This document shows positions 11,149-21,634 of a stretch of 64,000 nucleotides of DNA, in pieces. The notes beneath the pieces are model-generated. The model saw only the letters and a list, made by a program, of their open reading frames with translations, had not been told where the DNA came from and searched no databases. This stretch comes from Phoronis australis (lineage: Eukaryota > Phoronida > Phoronidae). Within the stretch, counting starts at the first letter, position 1. Every line of letters begins with the position of its first letter. A program made the translations under genes and the position numbers. The stretch covers positions 132,010 through 196,009 of the forward strand of contig NMRA01000398.1 in assembly GCA_002633005.1 (NCBI GenBank), written 5' to 3'.

Positions 11149-12467
11149 CTGTAAAGAGTATGTCATTGCAATTTAAATTTTGTTTTGGTTCGTGCCTCCA
11201 ATTGGTTAAAGTTATGTGGAACCTTAGAAAAATGTCCAAATTTGGGAAACCTCGGAATTTAATATCTCGGGAATGGCCGATCGGATTCAAGTGAAATTTC
11301 CTCATACTATTCTTAGTGCACAGTTCTTTAACGCACTATTATGAATTGTGTTTCACTGCCGTGTGAGGAGTTATCAAATATGATTTTTATGGAAAAAAGT
11401 TGTATCAAACGAAAGCGAAATCAATCACTATTTAGAAAACTGCAAGAGGGTTTTTGAGTTTTATCTTAAAACGTATATTAAACAACAACTATTCATGTTG
11501 TTGATACCGTTGTTGCGTCTTTTTTGGCCAAATTTACTAAACATGCATGGCCACGTGGCTTAATTAACAAGAGATTGGCAATAGCTCAAAAATCAAATTC
11601 CAAAGCTCATTAACTTTCACATACGATTACTGAGTTAAAATCTACAGTTTTATAGATATTTGGCTAAATTTTGATAGGTCTTATTTAAGGATTGCCGAGA
11701 TGGTAATCAGTGTTTAAACTCCTTCTTTTGTGAACAGACGTGATTAAAATCATGACAGTATTTCTGTTGTGCAGTTTGATCAGGGTTATCGGTATGAAGT
11801 AATTGTCAATAGACATGACAACCTATAAATTTATAAAGCAGCTATATTTCGAGAGATAATGTCTCTTTATCAGGCACGTGGTAAAATGGAAAGCTACGAA
11901 CAAAATCATATGGGGCAGCAGGTAAATAAGCGTCCAAACTGTGAATGTGAATAAAACAGACTTTGGCCACTCGCGGAACAGAGCCAGCGTACGTTAAATT
12001 TCTGAGAGCAACTCATTCAGCACAGGATTTCAATAACCTATCAAAAAGGCTCCAATATCTTCAACAGGTATGGCATTTTTATGCCTTACGAAAGATGATG
12101 TCTACAAGTTATTTTCCGGTCATGCTGATGAAAAAAATAGATTTGAAAAATCCACCCTGCAAATGCTTGGACAACCATCGGTAAAGGGACCATAGTTTGT
12201 GTCCAGTGTACAGCTGTTCACAAGAACTCCGACGAAAACTTTCATCTTTATGACATGCGAATTTATAAACATCGTTGCTATCCTCCCCGACTAGTGGGTT
12301 TGTTTTTCATAACCATATTCCATGACTTTACGATCTGATGTAAATAATGACATTTACTATCACTTAGTTTGACGATCTTATCATTGTCTCCATTAGGTCC
12401 AATATGTACAGAATTTCAAATGTCAAAAATTAAAAAAAACGGATTCTCATCTCAAGTTATGGGCACA
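11149..12467 (-). other. Intron 2 of the EMI/EGF gene, left part
   Basis: No exon or recognised transposon. The plus-strand frame at 11963-12184 has no conserved motif or splice context. The intron continues to 15191 and holds the MITE at 12468 and the repeats listed next. Confidence 0.5.
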
Positions 12468-12653
12468 ATTGACCTATCGCCAGGATTTTGAGTGGCGGCT
12501 TAACTGACTAATCAGAACGCGGGATTATTGACACACCTTCGTTTCCAAACCGCCATTTTACCAGTCAAACAGCACATTGCCGGGTAAAACCGATTGTTTA
12601 TTTGTCTGGTGTCATGTGACCTCGCATTGTGGCGGACCTTGCGATAGGTCAAT
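12468..12653. mobile_element. Short MITE with 17-bp terminal inverted repeats
   Basis: Left end ATTGACCTATCGCCAGG; the reverse complement of the right end is ATTGACCTATCGCAAGG. A second matched block, GTGGCGG on the left and TCCGCCAC read inward from the right, extends the similarity. It is 186 bp with no coding capacity. Target-site duplication is unclear. It sits in intron 2. Confidence 0.72.
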
Positions 12654-13109
12654 CCCCATTGTAGTCTGCTGTGTTAGTGACATCCGTGCACATTGTTCTT
12701 GCAATGACTTTGTCATCTATCCACACTTTGCTCGAACCCAATTTTGTTTTTAAAGTTCACGTGCGACATCTTTGTGACCGTAGGTTTCATACTTCAGTTT
12801 ATCAAAGACATGCTACAAATATTGGTGTTTGTTTCCACGCCAAGAGCGATTGTCACGAACGATACAGGTTAGTGGTTTTGACCAGTAACCTCAAGAGGGC
12901 GCATATCTGGTGACGTACCCAGCCCATTAAAGTTCTAGTAAATAGTACTTACGCTAATTCTTATGTTGACAGCCGCGTTATGTACTTTATATCTAGGATT
13001 AACATGTTGACACTAAACAAAGCGCTAGGACCGTGTGTTTTATAAGAACTGTATGTCTAAAATGATGATCGTCAGAGTGACGAGTGTCTGGTTATATCTG
13101 AACTTATAG

Positions 13110-14225
13110 ATTGTATTTTTAAAGAGTTCCCACCATGACCCTGTGTCTTAAAATATGTTCACTAATACATTTTAAGAGATTTAATAGCCTTTAGTACAAC
13201 TGTTGCTAAGAAAAAAGCCGAATTTAAAAAAAAATCTGTTATCCAGGTTGTGTGTTATGGGTGGAAGACCGCCTAAGCTGTTGTTGTTTTTACCGGTGCA
13301 ATACTGAAAGGCTGTAAAGTCTGCCGACAGCCGCCTGATTCAAACATGAAAGGGTGCGTTTGTGGAGACTGCAACTTGACCGAGAACGTCTATGTGTTCG
13401 AATTACCAGAGGGATGTGAAAGTGGAGCACAAATGACAGCTGTCTGTGCGCCGTACGAGAGTATGGAATGATAGTGAGGAGCACACGATTCGGTCGGGAG
13501 CCATACTTGGTGTGGCATACTTCAGTCACGGAATCATGTTTCTACCAAACACAAAAGCGGCGCCAAGAAGAAGGACTCGTCATTTACATAGTGAGCTAGT
13601 GTATTTTCCACATTTTATAAATAATAAACAAACCGTTTCCATTCTAGGACGAGTGATACCTGATACACCGGCTCAGATCGAGTGCTACGACATGTAGACC
13701 TATGCATTTTGTTTACTAGACCGTGCAAATTCTATCATGGCAACAGTGAATATTAGTGACCCAGATTTAATGCCTGGCCTTTGTCAGTGGTTATTATTTA
13801 CTGAAAAGTGTCTATTTTGTGAATATTGACCACCAATTGGTTCAGTTGGTCGGGCTCATATGTCTGCAGCAACTTTGTCGAGTACATATAGTGTGTGGTC
13901 TCAAAGCCGACGAAATTCGCTACGTGGGAAATGGAATTCGTTGTCTGATTCTTCTAGAACTTGAGTTTATACAATCTCCTCTCTGTCTGGGTAATAACTG
14001 TCCAGTTCTTGCTCAAAATCGTCCTCGTCTTCTGTTTGTGACCAAACGCCTCCCACCACCCATTGGATCCTTTGGCGGGAAACTTGGAAATCACACATAT
14101 CCTTCAAATTTTGAAAATTCGGGACTTTTTGGTGTGAAGTGTTGATTCAGTTATATTTTATGGTATTCATTTCAAATATCTAACTGAAACCTCAAAAAAT
14201 AAGGAAATGCATGTTGGGAACTCAA
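13110..14225. repeat. Dispersed repeat R1, copy 2
   Basis: Matches 1-905. Its left terminus has AAGAGTTCCCACCATG and its right terminus GCATGTTGGGAACTC, an inverted pair of about 14 bp, so R1 is probably a DNA transposon of about 1.1 kb. Neither copy keeps an intact reading frame over the shared part. On the minus strand an acidic segment (DDFEQELDSYYPDREE) is visible in this copy, and a related but shifted version in copy 1, suggesting that R1 once encoded protein. Confidence 0.65.
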
Positions 14226-14289
14226 AGGTCGTCAAGCCACGTGATGGACTAATTGTGATTAGTTACTGTCAAAACTCCAACTTTAATGA

Positions 14290-14530
14290 TGGGGCGCATC
14301 ATGAAAATTGGAGTTTGAATTTGAAACCTCGCGATTTCATTGGTGTTTGTAGCTCAAACCTAGGGGCCTGTAAATGCAAGCTTAGAATAGAAACTCGTCT
14401 CTGTAAAGCATCACGTACTCGAGCACAAAGTTAGAGACATTTATCTTGAGCTCGTACTAAAGCAGGAGGGCCGAACAAAGTAAAAAATTATTTCGAGTAC
14501 GACCAGAGGTCCGTTTCACTTACATGTAGG
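14290..14530. repeat. TCGA-rich MITE family, degraded copy
   Basis: Shares stretches with 35877-36262 and 30020-30385: GTTTGAATTTGAAA, an AGACATTTATCTTGAG-like segment, and a terminal AATTATTTCGAGT. The left terminus is not clear. A local inverted repeat (CAGTCTAA ... TTAGACTG, about 14720-14756) lies nearby. Confidence 0.5.
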
Positions 14531-15191
14531 CCGAAATCGGGCTAACTTAAGACCAAAATGCATTAGCCAATTTTACTGACACTTCTTTGGACGAAAATTA
14601 AGAACGAAATCTAACTTGAAGGCAAGAGCGAAAATTAGCTTGTTGCGGGGTAGTGTCGAGATTGAACTTCTGGTAAATTTTTGGCTATTATCAACGTAAA
14701 CTGTTGAGGAACAAATTTCAGTCTAACTTAGACTTAATTTCTAAGCTTAGACTGAAGACCGAAACCTGACAATGTGTTCGAGAAACGCTCCTTCCTGAAT
14801 TTTCGTCCATGATCTTCATTAAGACAAATATTTAAACATAAGTCTTAGATTTTGAGTCAGTTTTCATGACATGGTCCTAGAAGCTGTGTTTGACAAAATC
14901 ATTCTACCTTGATTGACATACACGTCGGGACGATGATCTACTAACAAGAAATGGCGTCTTCTTCCTCAACGCGATCATACAAAGCTACTGAATTAGCATA
15001 GCATAGCATAAGTTATTGTGCCATATTCTTCATTGTCATCCTTTCACATTTCCATCAACTTTCCGGTCGGGTGGCTGAAAGTGTCCGCGTGTTACTGCGA
15101 CACTGGTTTGTCACATGTCTCCCACTAACACAAATCTGAGGACTAGCCAAGTGACGGTCTCACGCATTACGTCACAATTACATGTACTTAC

Positions 15192-15311
15192 CGGTATCTT
15201 GTACACCTGAAATCCCAGTCCAAGCAAGATGTGGTATAACTTGACCTGTATGACTGTGAGTACGATTCTTGAACGTAATATGTGCAGACGCTGTTCGGAA
15301 CGCCGTTCAAG
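15192..15311 (-). CDS. EMI/EGF extracellular protein, exon 2 (N-terminal half of EMI domain)
   Basis: A 120-bp exon (acceptor TGTCTTCTTCAG, donor ACCG|GTAAGT), phase 2 in and phase 2 out. It encodes LNGVPNSVCTYYVQESYSQS, then YRSSYTTSC and WDFRCTRYR. The N-x-VC start, Y/S-rich middle and C-x-x-Y end match the first half of an EMI domain, completed by exon 3 with perfect phase. Its entry phase fits both signal-peptide exons (27290-27345 and 39061-39116). The first 30 bp are repeated at 28376-28405. Confidence 0.88.
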
Positions 15312-15984
15312 CTGAAGAAGACACAAGTTATGTACAAACGGGGGTGGACGTAATTGCTGCGTCACGTGCCTTTGCTAGCCAAGCAATCACTTAATTTCTT
15401 TCCAGCAAGGCCTGTCTCACTCAATCCATAAGTTAGGTTAATTTGCACATCAGACAGGCCCCTGGTGTCACCCCCGTCAGCTGGAAGCTTGTTCTATCTA
15501 CGCTGTAACTAATTGCTAACAAAATAAGTAACTACTGTACATTTCTATCTACAATGGGATATTGTTCCCCATTCAAGTTTCAGAATATGACGACCAGTAT
15601 TTGTAACGGAAAACTATTCATTCCTGACGAAGTAAGCAAATCTTTAGTTCCGACGTAATCTACAACTGTAGTAAAAGCCCTGGTTAAAACCGAACACGAG
15701 GTCGACAAGTGAAGGTAACATTCTATTTTCAAAAAAGTTCATGATGGGGATGATGTACTGGGGCGGGGTGCATTTCTGGGAGATACGAGACGGGAGAGAG
15801 AGTTCGAATGCACAGCAAACATATAAGGCCGTTCTTGTTTACTTTCTATACCCAGGTATGAATGTTTGGAAAATGTTTACGAAATTTCTTTATTGGAGTA
15901 TATGAACATGATCATTGGCCACTAGTATAACAAAAACATGATAGTAAATTGTAAGGTGCGCGAAAAACTAGGGTCCGTGCTCTA

Positions 15985-17090
15985 ATTTTTTTACTCGAAA
16001 TCGAACTCGAATTTATTTTTGGCATTTTCTATTTATTTATTTATTATTGTGATATTTAAAATGAGGGTGGCCTCTTCAGTGATAGCACTGCTTTCTAAGA
16101 GGGCCCTCAACAAGAAAAACAGTAATATAATACAATGAAGTAATAAAACAACAATGAAATATACGTAACAAAGATACAATTAAAACAAGTAAGGTTGAGA
16201 ATTAAGACAATAACTAAATGACAAATAATGGCAAAAATTTAACTAAGACAGATGAAATAAATTAAGAGATGACTCTAGACAATGAGAGTTTTTACGACAA
16301 TGAAAAAATGACATGATTAAGACAGGCGGGGTATAAAAGGTTAAGTAAATTACTGCCACTTTTTAATATTAATTTTAAAGGTAGTAATTGAATTGGACCG
16401 TTTAATTTCTGGGCTAAAAGAATTCCTTATTATAGCAGCTGCATAGATAAAAGATCTCTTGCCCGTCTCGGTTTTAATTTGTTTAGAAGAAACATTGCCA
16501 GCAACAGAAGAACGTGTAGAATAAACAGCCTGACTGCTATTGAATTTACTGCTGAGATATGTTGGAGCCAAGCCATTGATACATCTGTATATACAACAGG
16601 CAGAGAAATATTTATTTCTTTGTCTTACTTTCATAAATCTCAGCTTGGAATACAAGTCGTCAACCCTAGTGTCCCTAATTTTAGTCCCCAAGATAGCCCT
16701 GGCGGCTCTAATTTTCATTACTTGGACTTTGCTGACAAGTGTGTCACTAGTGTGCCCCCAAACCGGTAAACAATAATCAATATTAATCTATTTTTGCGTG
16801 AACTCAACATAAATGTCCATTATTCTATGTTCGACTACACAGTAGCTTAAGTGGACAACCTCCTAATCCAAGTTTGCACTTGATGACCCCAGCATTAAGG
16901 CTTAAAGTTCGAGTCTCAATTTGAAATTTCGAAGTTTTCCTCGAAATCTCGGGTTTTAGTAGCACGAATCTGGGAACATCAAGTGCAAACATAGACAAGA
17001 AACTCTTTTGCCTAATCTTTAATGCACTGGAGCACACACCGAGTAGCCACTTACATTGAGTTCGCACGGAACAGAAGAAATCGGAATTGG
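15985..17090. repeat. TCGA-rich MITE family, copy split by a LINE
   Basis: Left part 15985-16031 (CTCGAAATCGAACTCGAA) and right part 16784-17090 (AAAGTTCGAGTCTC and AATCTCGGGTTTTAG) are homologous to 30020-30385 and 35877-36262. The LINE at 16032-16783 lies between them. The minus-strand frame at 16825-17067 falls inside this repeat and is not a gene. Confidence 0.65.
16032..16783 (-). mobile_element. 5'-truncated non-LTR retrotransposon (CR1/L2-like) 3' end
   Basis: On the minus strand the sequence enters in the reverse-transcriptase thumb: DYCLPVWGHTSDTLVSKVQ, then KIRAARAILG, then CCIYRCINGLAPTYLSSKF, ending FKINIKKW and a stop at 16350. A 3' UTR and an AATA-type repeat tail at 16034-16050 follow. 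Block B has an uninterrupted site here (TTTTCCATTAATCTATTTTT near 30080), so this is an insertion after the duplication. The frame is intact over about 140 codons, suggesting moderate age. Confidence 0.85.
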
Positions 17091-17369
17091 ATTATGCCCA
17101 AAGGCCTTGGTACACATTGAACCTTTGCAGGAAGTGGTTTTCATCTTGCAAACAATATGGATTTCTGGAGAAACCTGCATTGCACCGCTGACCTTTGCTT
17201 TTCAAAGCGGTATGGAGTAGCTGATTTTCGAAATCGGATTTAAATATATCGCCAGACGCGGTCAGGTCTTTTGTGGACATGCGTTAACGATGTATTTGTA
17301 TTGTTATGCTAAAAGAGAGGTTTCACAAAGGGAAGTGAACGTGAATTATCACGCATATGTAATTTCCGA

Positions 17370-17835
17370 GTCATACATGTACATGCCGTTGTTGGCTGTG
17401 ACGTAATCCCGTTAGTTTCAGCGCATTTTGCGCGAATGCTTGGAGATTTACGCGAAACTTTTTAATTCTTATCTGGCAAGACATCAATACCATTTTTATT
17501 TTGATAAGGCTCTCAATATTTCTGACTTCCTTGCTTCAGTACAAAATGAATGCGATTTTTTGGTCCATAAATATTCAGAAAGTCAAGCTGAAGGAAGGCC
17601 ATTTTCCAAAATCCTAATTATGTCGGGATTCGCAGGATATCATCGAACTAGAATGGATTTTTAACAGATATGATTTTGTGTTTATTGTTAATTTTTACAT
17701 GACTAATTTACATGCATCTATTTATTTTAAATTGTAAATAAATTACGCATTAAAAGGAGTTGGCCATTTTTCATGAGTTTGTAGAAACGCCGTTTTCACG
17801 TTCAACATGTATTCCTATCCTGCATGTACCTGTAG
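17370..17835. repeat. Segment inverted between blocks A and B
   Basis: CCGTTGTTGGCTGTGACGTA here equals, in reverse complement, the sequence near 31480-31500. Further matches in the same inverted order include AACTAGAATGGATTTTTAAC and TTAATTTTTACATG, with block B running 31500 down to 31060. The flanking homologous sequence on both sides keeps direct orientation, so one block has suffered a local inversion. The plus-strand frame 17428-17664 is in this segment; block B does not preserve it. Confidence 0.8.
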
Positions 17836-18245
17836 CAGAATGGAATACAGTAAAATATAATACAATTAAACGAAACATATTTCAATGAAGATTCTGTAAA
17901 ACGTACATGTACCGATTGTCCATCAAGTTCCTCAAAGAAAAATACGATGCAGAGCTGAAATTATGAGAGCGAGAAATAACATTGGAAAGTAAAAAGTTGG
18001 AAATGGAAAATAAAGAAAGGGAAGAGAGGCTTGAAATGGAGAAGAAAGAAAGGGAGGGAAGGCTAGCTGTAGAACACAACATGTTAAATTTCATCGCAAA
18101 ATTAACTCAAATTTTTCACTAAATTTAATTGACTGATATGTAATAGATTTTATGAGAAGGAAAATAAAAGAAGTTGCATTCGCAGAGGGATTTGATAGTA
18201 GTTTGTAATCTAGCGAATATGTACTATAATAACTCGACACCCTGA
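17800..18245 (+). pseudogene. Coiled-coil gene remnant, tandem unit 1
   Basis: The plus strand encodes a charged helix: KFLKEKYDAELKL, one stop, then ITLESKKLEMENKEREERL, EMEKKEREGRLAVEHNML and NFIAKL. This looks like the C-terminal coiled coil of a Myb/MADF-type accessory protein of a Harbinger-like transposon, but that assignment is inference. A diverged second unit follows at 18340-19045. Stops show it is dead. Confidence 0.5.
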
Positions 18246-18339
18246 GCTCAGTTATTTGGTTTACGTTTACATGTACTTGCAAGTTCAGGTGAAAATTTAG
18301 GTGTTGCAAACCCATTTTTCTTACCGTAACGTCAATCGT

Positions 18340-19047
18340 CACACTCAACATATATTTCGATCTTGCATATCTGTAGCAGAACGTAATTCAGTAGAATACA
18401 AATAATTAAAACAATTTTCATTCGGGAGAGTAAGACGTGCCAATTGTCCATGTAAGCAATAAAGTCATCAAAGGTGATTTAACCACTTCGCCATTTACTA
18501 ACCTAACAACAAAAGTGTAGTTTCTAGCAAAAATATTTAACAATCACACAACTGTTTCGGAAAAAAATTCATTCATTTGTTTCAGTGTTTCATTTACTTT
18601 GTGTGTTCGTCTTTCATGACTTCTAAGCATAAAAATTGACTAAAAATTCTTCGATTGACGGTGGGGATAGACCAAATATCTAGATGTTTTTATTTCTATT
18701 AATACAAGTGTGACAGTTGGCCGGCATGGCACTGACAACATAACATTTTCCAACAGTAGGATAATTTTTAAGTCTTGAATTCGAGAAAGGCGAATTACTT
18801 TAAGGTCGGGAAATTCGAAATGGAGAAAAAGAAAGGGCATGGCGGCTTGATGTGGAGAAGAAAGAAAGGGAGGACAGGCTTAATGTAGAATACAACATAT
18901 TAAATCTCATCACATAATTCACTAAACAATTGACCAAACTGAATTGACTGATTTTCATTAGATTTTACGAGAACAAAAATATAGAAATTGCATTGACAGA
19001 GTTATTTTTATTTTTTTTTGTAAACTAGTGGACAAGTACTACAATAA
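18340..19047 (+). pseudogene. Coiled-coil gene remnant, tandem unit 2
   Basis: Repeats the features of unit 1 in order: TGTAGCAGAACGTAATTCAG, the CCAATTGTCCAT motif, then RLDVEKKEREDRLNVEYNIL and NLIT, then TTGTAAACTAGTG. It is interrupted at 19047 by the tandem 920-bp element; the expected continuation (CTGAGCTC...GGTTTA, as at 18244-18263) resumes at 20888. Confidence 0.5.
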
Positions 19048-19967
19048 TGAGATTTATGGCACTCTGACATAAATCCTATTATTTGGGCAAATACCATTAT
19101 AGAGCCCTTCATGCTTCATATCCAACTGCTGGTTAGTTCCTACCAAGTCCGATGGTTGCGCTGTTTGTTCTTTCTCTCCAGCTTCCTGTTGGCCCAGCCT
19201 CAAGCAACAGTACATTCACTCGTAAGTTTTCCTAATTAGACAAGTTTATACCTCTCCCGCCCTCCCTACCCGGGGTACCACAAAATTTCACGTCAACCGT
19301 TTTCTACCTTTACCACGCTCCATCCCTTTTGCCGAACAAAATCTGCTGTTGGTTATTCTTGTTTTTACAGCCACTGCTGGTACCTTCTTAAAGCCCGGAG
19401 CGTGTTACCGTCAGGCAAGAACCGACGTCATTGGCTAGCGACCAGACCTGTACTTGAGCGTCCATTACTGCAGCTTGCTTCTCTCCACCCCGGTCACAGC
19501 TCTCGGCACATACTGAGCCACAACACCACGTTTCTTACAATATCTCTTTTTATCACTCCGGCTGGTCTGCTCACTCAGCTTGTCCGGAACCTGCTTTGCA
19601 GGTTGTTATAGCCCAGTTGGCTGTTTGGTGTACCCACTTGGTACTTTATATGATATTTGCCCATTTGGCAGTTTGTACCCACTTGGTACTTGTTATTGAA
19701 TTTGCCGCTTTGCTCGACCCAGTTGGTAGGCAATCGGCCAATACCCATTTGGTATTATGTACCCATTTGGTACTATGCTAACCTGTGCCACTTAGTATCC
19801 GATACTCAGTTACACTTTGGGTATCGGAAATGTGTGTGTTATCTCTTGTAATTAAGGAACCCATCTGGTTCCTTCTGTGAAATATTTATTTGTAGAGCTG
19901 TGACCCTGAAATTCCCAATACAACTTAAAATATTTATTATTCTTGTTGTTTTATTTGTCCCCAATAA
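19048..19967 (+). mobile_element. 920-bp element (E920), tandem copy 1
   Basis: First of two head-to-tail units repeating with a period of exactly 920 bp. It begins TGAGATTTATGGCAC; ATAATGAGATTTATG and CATAAATCCTATTAT just inside form an imperfect inverted repeat. It ends TTATTTGTCCCCAATAA. A putative 149-bp intron (donor CTC|GTAAGTTT at 19222, acceptor TTCTTGTTTTTACAG ending 19370) lies in the first half. The second half holds the palindrome array. There is no convincing coding frame. The head-to-tail arrangement, a retained intron and a 5'-truncated relative (60437-60903) resemble the non-coding terminal units of Penelope-like retroelements; this is inference and no GIY-YIG or RT sequence is present. 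Confidence 0.8.
19610..19874 (+). other. Array of palindromes with shared CC-CANYT-GG core
   Basis: Eight short inverted repeats in 265 bp: AGCC-CAGTT-GGCT (19610), GTACC-CACTT-GGTAC (19630 and 19675), TGCC-CATTT-GGCA (19658), ACC-CAGTT-GGT (19717), AATACC-CATTT-GGTATT (19740), GTACC-CATTT-GGTAC (19759), and stem AAGGAACC with loop CATCT (19854). A further hairpin, TCCGATAC ... GTATCGGA, is at 19798-19828. The bases outside the core differ between units but always pair. Repeated at 20530-20794, and in reverse at about 60533-60800. Confidence 0.85.
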
Positions 19968-20887
19968 TGAGATTTATGGCACTCTGACATAAATCCTATT
20001 ATTTGGGCAAATACCATTATAGAGCCCTTCATGCTTCATATCCAACTGCTGGTTAGTTCCTACCAAGTCCGATGGTTGCGCTGTTTGTTCTTTCTCTCCA
20101 GCTTCCTGTTGGCCCAGCCTCAAGCAACAGTACATTCACTCGTAAGTTTTCCTAATTAGACAAGTTTATACCTCTCCCGCCCTCCCTACCCGGGGTACCA
20201 CAAAATTTCACGTCAACCGTTTTCTACCTTTACCACGCTCCATCCCTTTTGCCGAACAAAATCTGCTGTTGGTTATTGTTGTTTTTACAGCCACTGCTGG
20301 TACCTTCTTCAAGCCCGGAGCGTGTTACCGTCAGGCAAGAACCGACGTCATTGGCTAGCGACCAGACCTGTACTTGAGCGTCCATTACTGCAGCTTGCTT
20401 CTCTCCACCCCGGTCACAGCTCTCGGCACATACTGAGCCACAACACCACGTTTCTTACAATATCTCTTTTTATCACTCCGGCTGGTCTGCTCACTCAGCT
20501 TGTCCGGAACCTGCTTTGCAGGTTGTTATAGCCCAGTTGGCTGTTTGGTGTACCCACTTGGTACTTTATATGATATTTGCCCATTTGGCAGTTTGTACCC
20601 ACTTGGTACTTGTTATTGAATTTGCCGCTTTGCTCGACCCAGTTGGTAGGCAATCGGCCAATACCCATTTGGTATTATGTACCCATTTGGTACTAGGCTA
20701 ACCTGTGCCACTTAGTATCCGATACTCAGTTACACTTTGGGTATCGGAAATGTGCGTGTTATCTCTTGTAATTAAGGAACCCATCTGGTTCCTTCTGTGA
20801 AATATTTATTTGTAGAGCTGTGACCCTGAAATTCCCAATACAACTTAAAATATTTATTATTCTTGTTGTTTTATTTGTCCCCAATAA
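19968..20887 (+). mobile_element. 920-bp element (E920), tandem copy 2
   Basis: Identical to copy 1 apart from about four single-base differences that I can see (for example C/G near 20277, A/C near 20310, T/G near 20696, T/C near 20754). It is therefore far younger than the surrounding A/B duplication. The left flank, the internal junction and the right end all carry AATAA, so this is either part of the element or the target sequence. Confidence 0.85.
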
Positions 20888-21634
20888 CTGCACACACTGA
20901 GCTCATTTGTTCAGTTTACCGTTTATTTTCGCGTTGTCGTAAACTTCCAACGTGAATCGACACGCGGAATCTAAGTGAGTATGAGCGATAATTCATTTCG
21001 CGAAACCTCTTAAGTACCAACTTAACTGCCCGGCCGTTTTAAGTAATCGTGTAGTGAAGTATTAGTAAGCAAAATTTCAAGAATCCTATAATGGAGTGCC
21101 AGGTTAATGAACATAATAGCATTATTTACGTTCCTTCAGTGCTTCTTTTACCTTGTTTATTATACATTACGAAATGACGTCAGTACAACTGTACGTATTC
21201 GGTCAACCTCATGTCTTCGTCATCTGATAGACACACGTTCAATATGGCCTTCTGAGAATGAATGCCCTGTTAAATGAGGCACGAAGCTAAATATTGCGTA
21301 ACTGGACCTCTTATTTCAATGCGAACAATAAACCTATGCGTTTTGAAAAGGAACCCTTCAGCAAAGAGACGTGGCCGAAAACATCAGTTCCCTCTGCCTC
21401 TCAACACACGAGTCCGGGTCATAAAGGGGGCTATTTCATGAGCATTACCCCATAAAATGGATACTTCCCCGACTTTTAAACGGAATCACTTCAAGTTCGA
21501 GATCCCAGCTTTATTTTCCTCCCATTGCTCGCAATCAAGTTAACTTTCTTCTAATTGACTAAAATGCTTGGTTGCTTTCAAGAATAGAAATGTAGAGAAC
21601 TAACACTTTTGAAATTGCCATGGATTCCGGGTAA

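Noticed and set aside
17428-17664. 78-codon plus-strand frame
   Set aside because: It falls in the inverted segment, and the homologous block B sequence does not keep it open.
19048-20887. LTR retrotransposon with two LTRs
   Set aside because: The two units are directly adjacent with no internal region, primer-binding site or polypurine tract; TG...CA ends could be coincidence.
19048-20887. Hammerhead ribozyme in E920
   Set aside because: I looked for CTGANGA plus GAAA in the right arrangement and did not find it by eye; a structural search would be needed.
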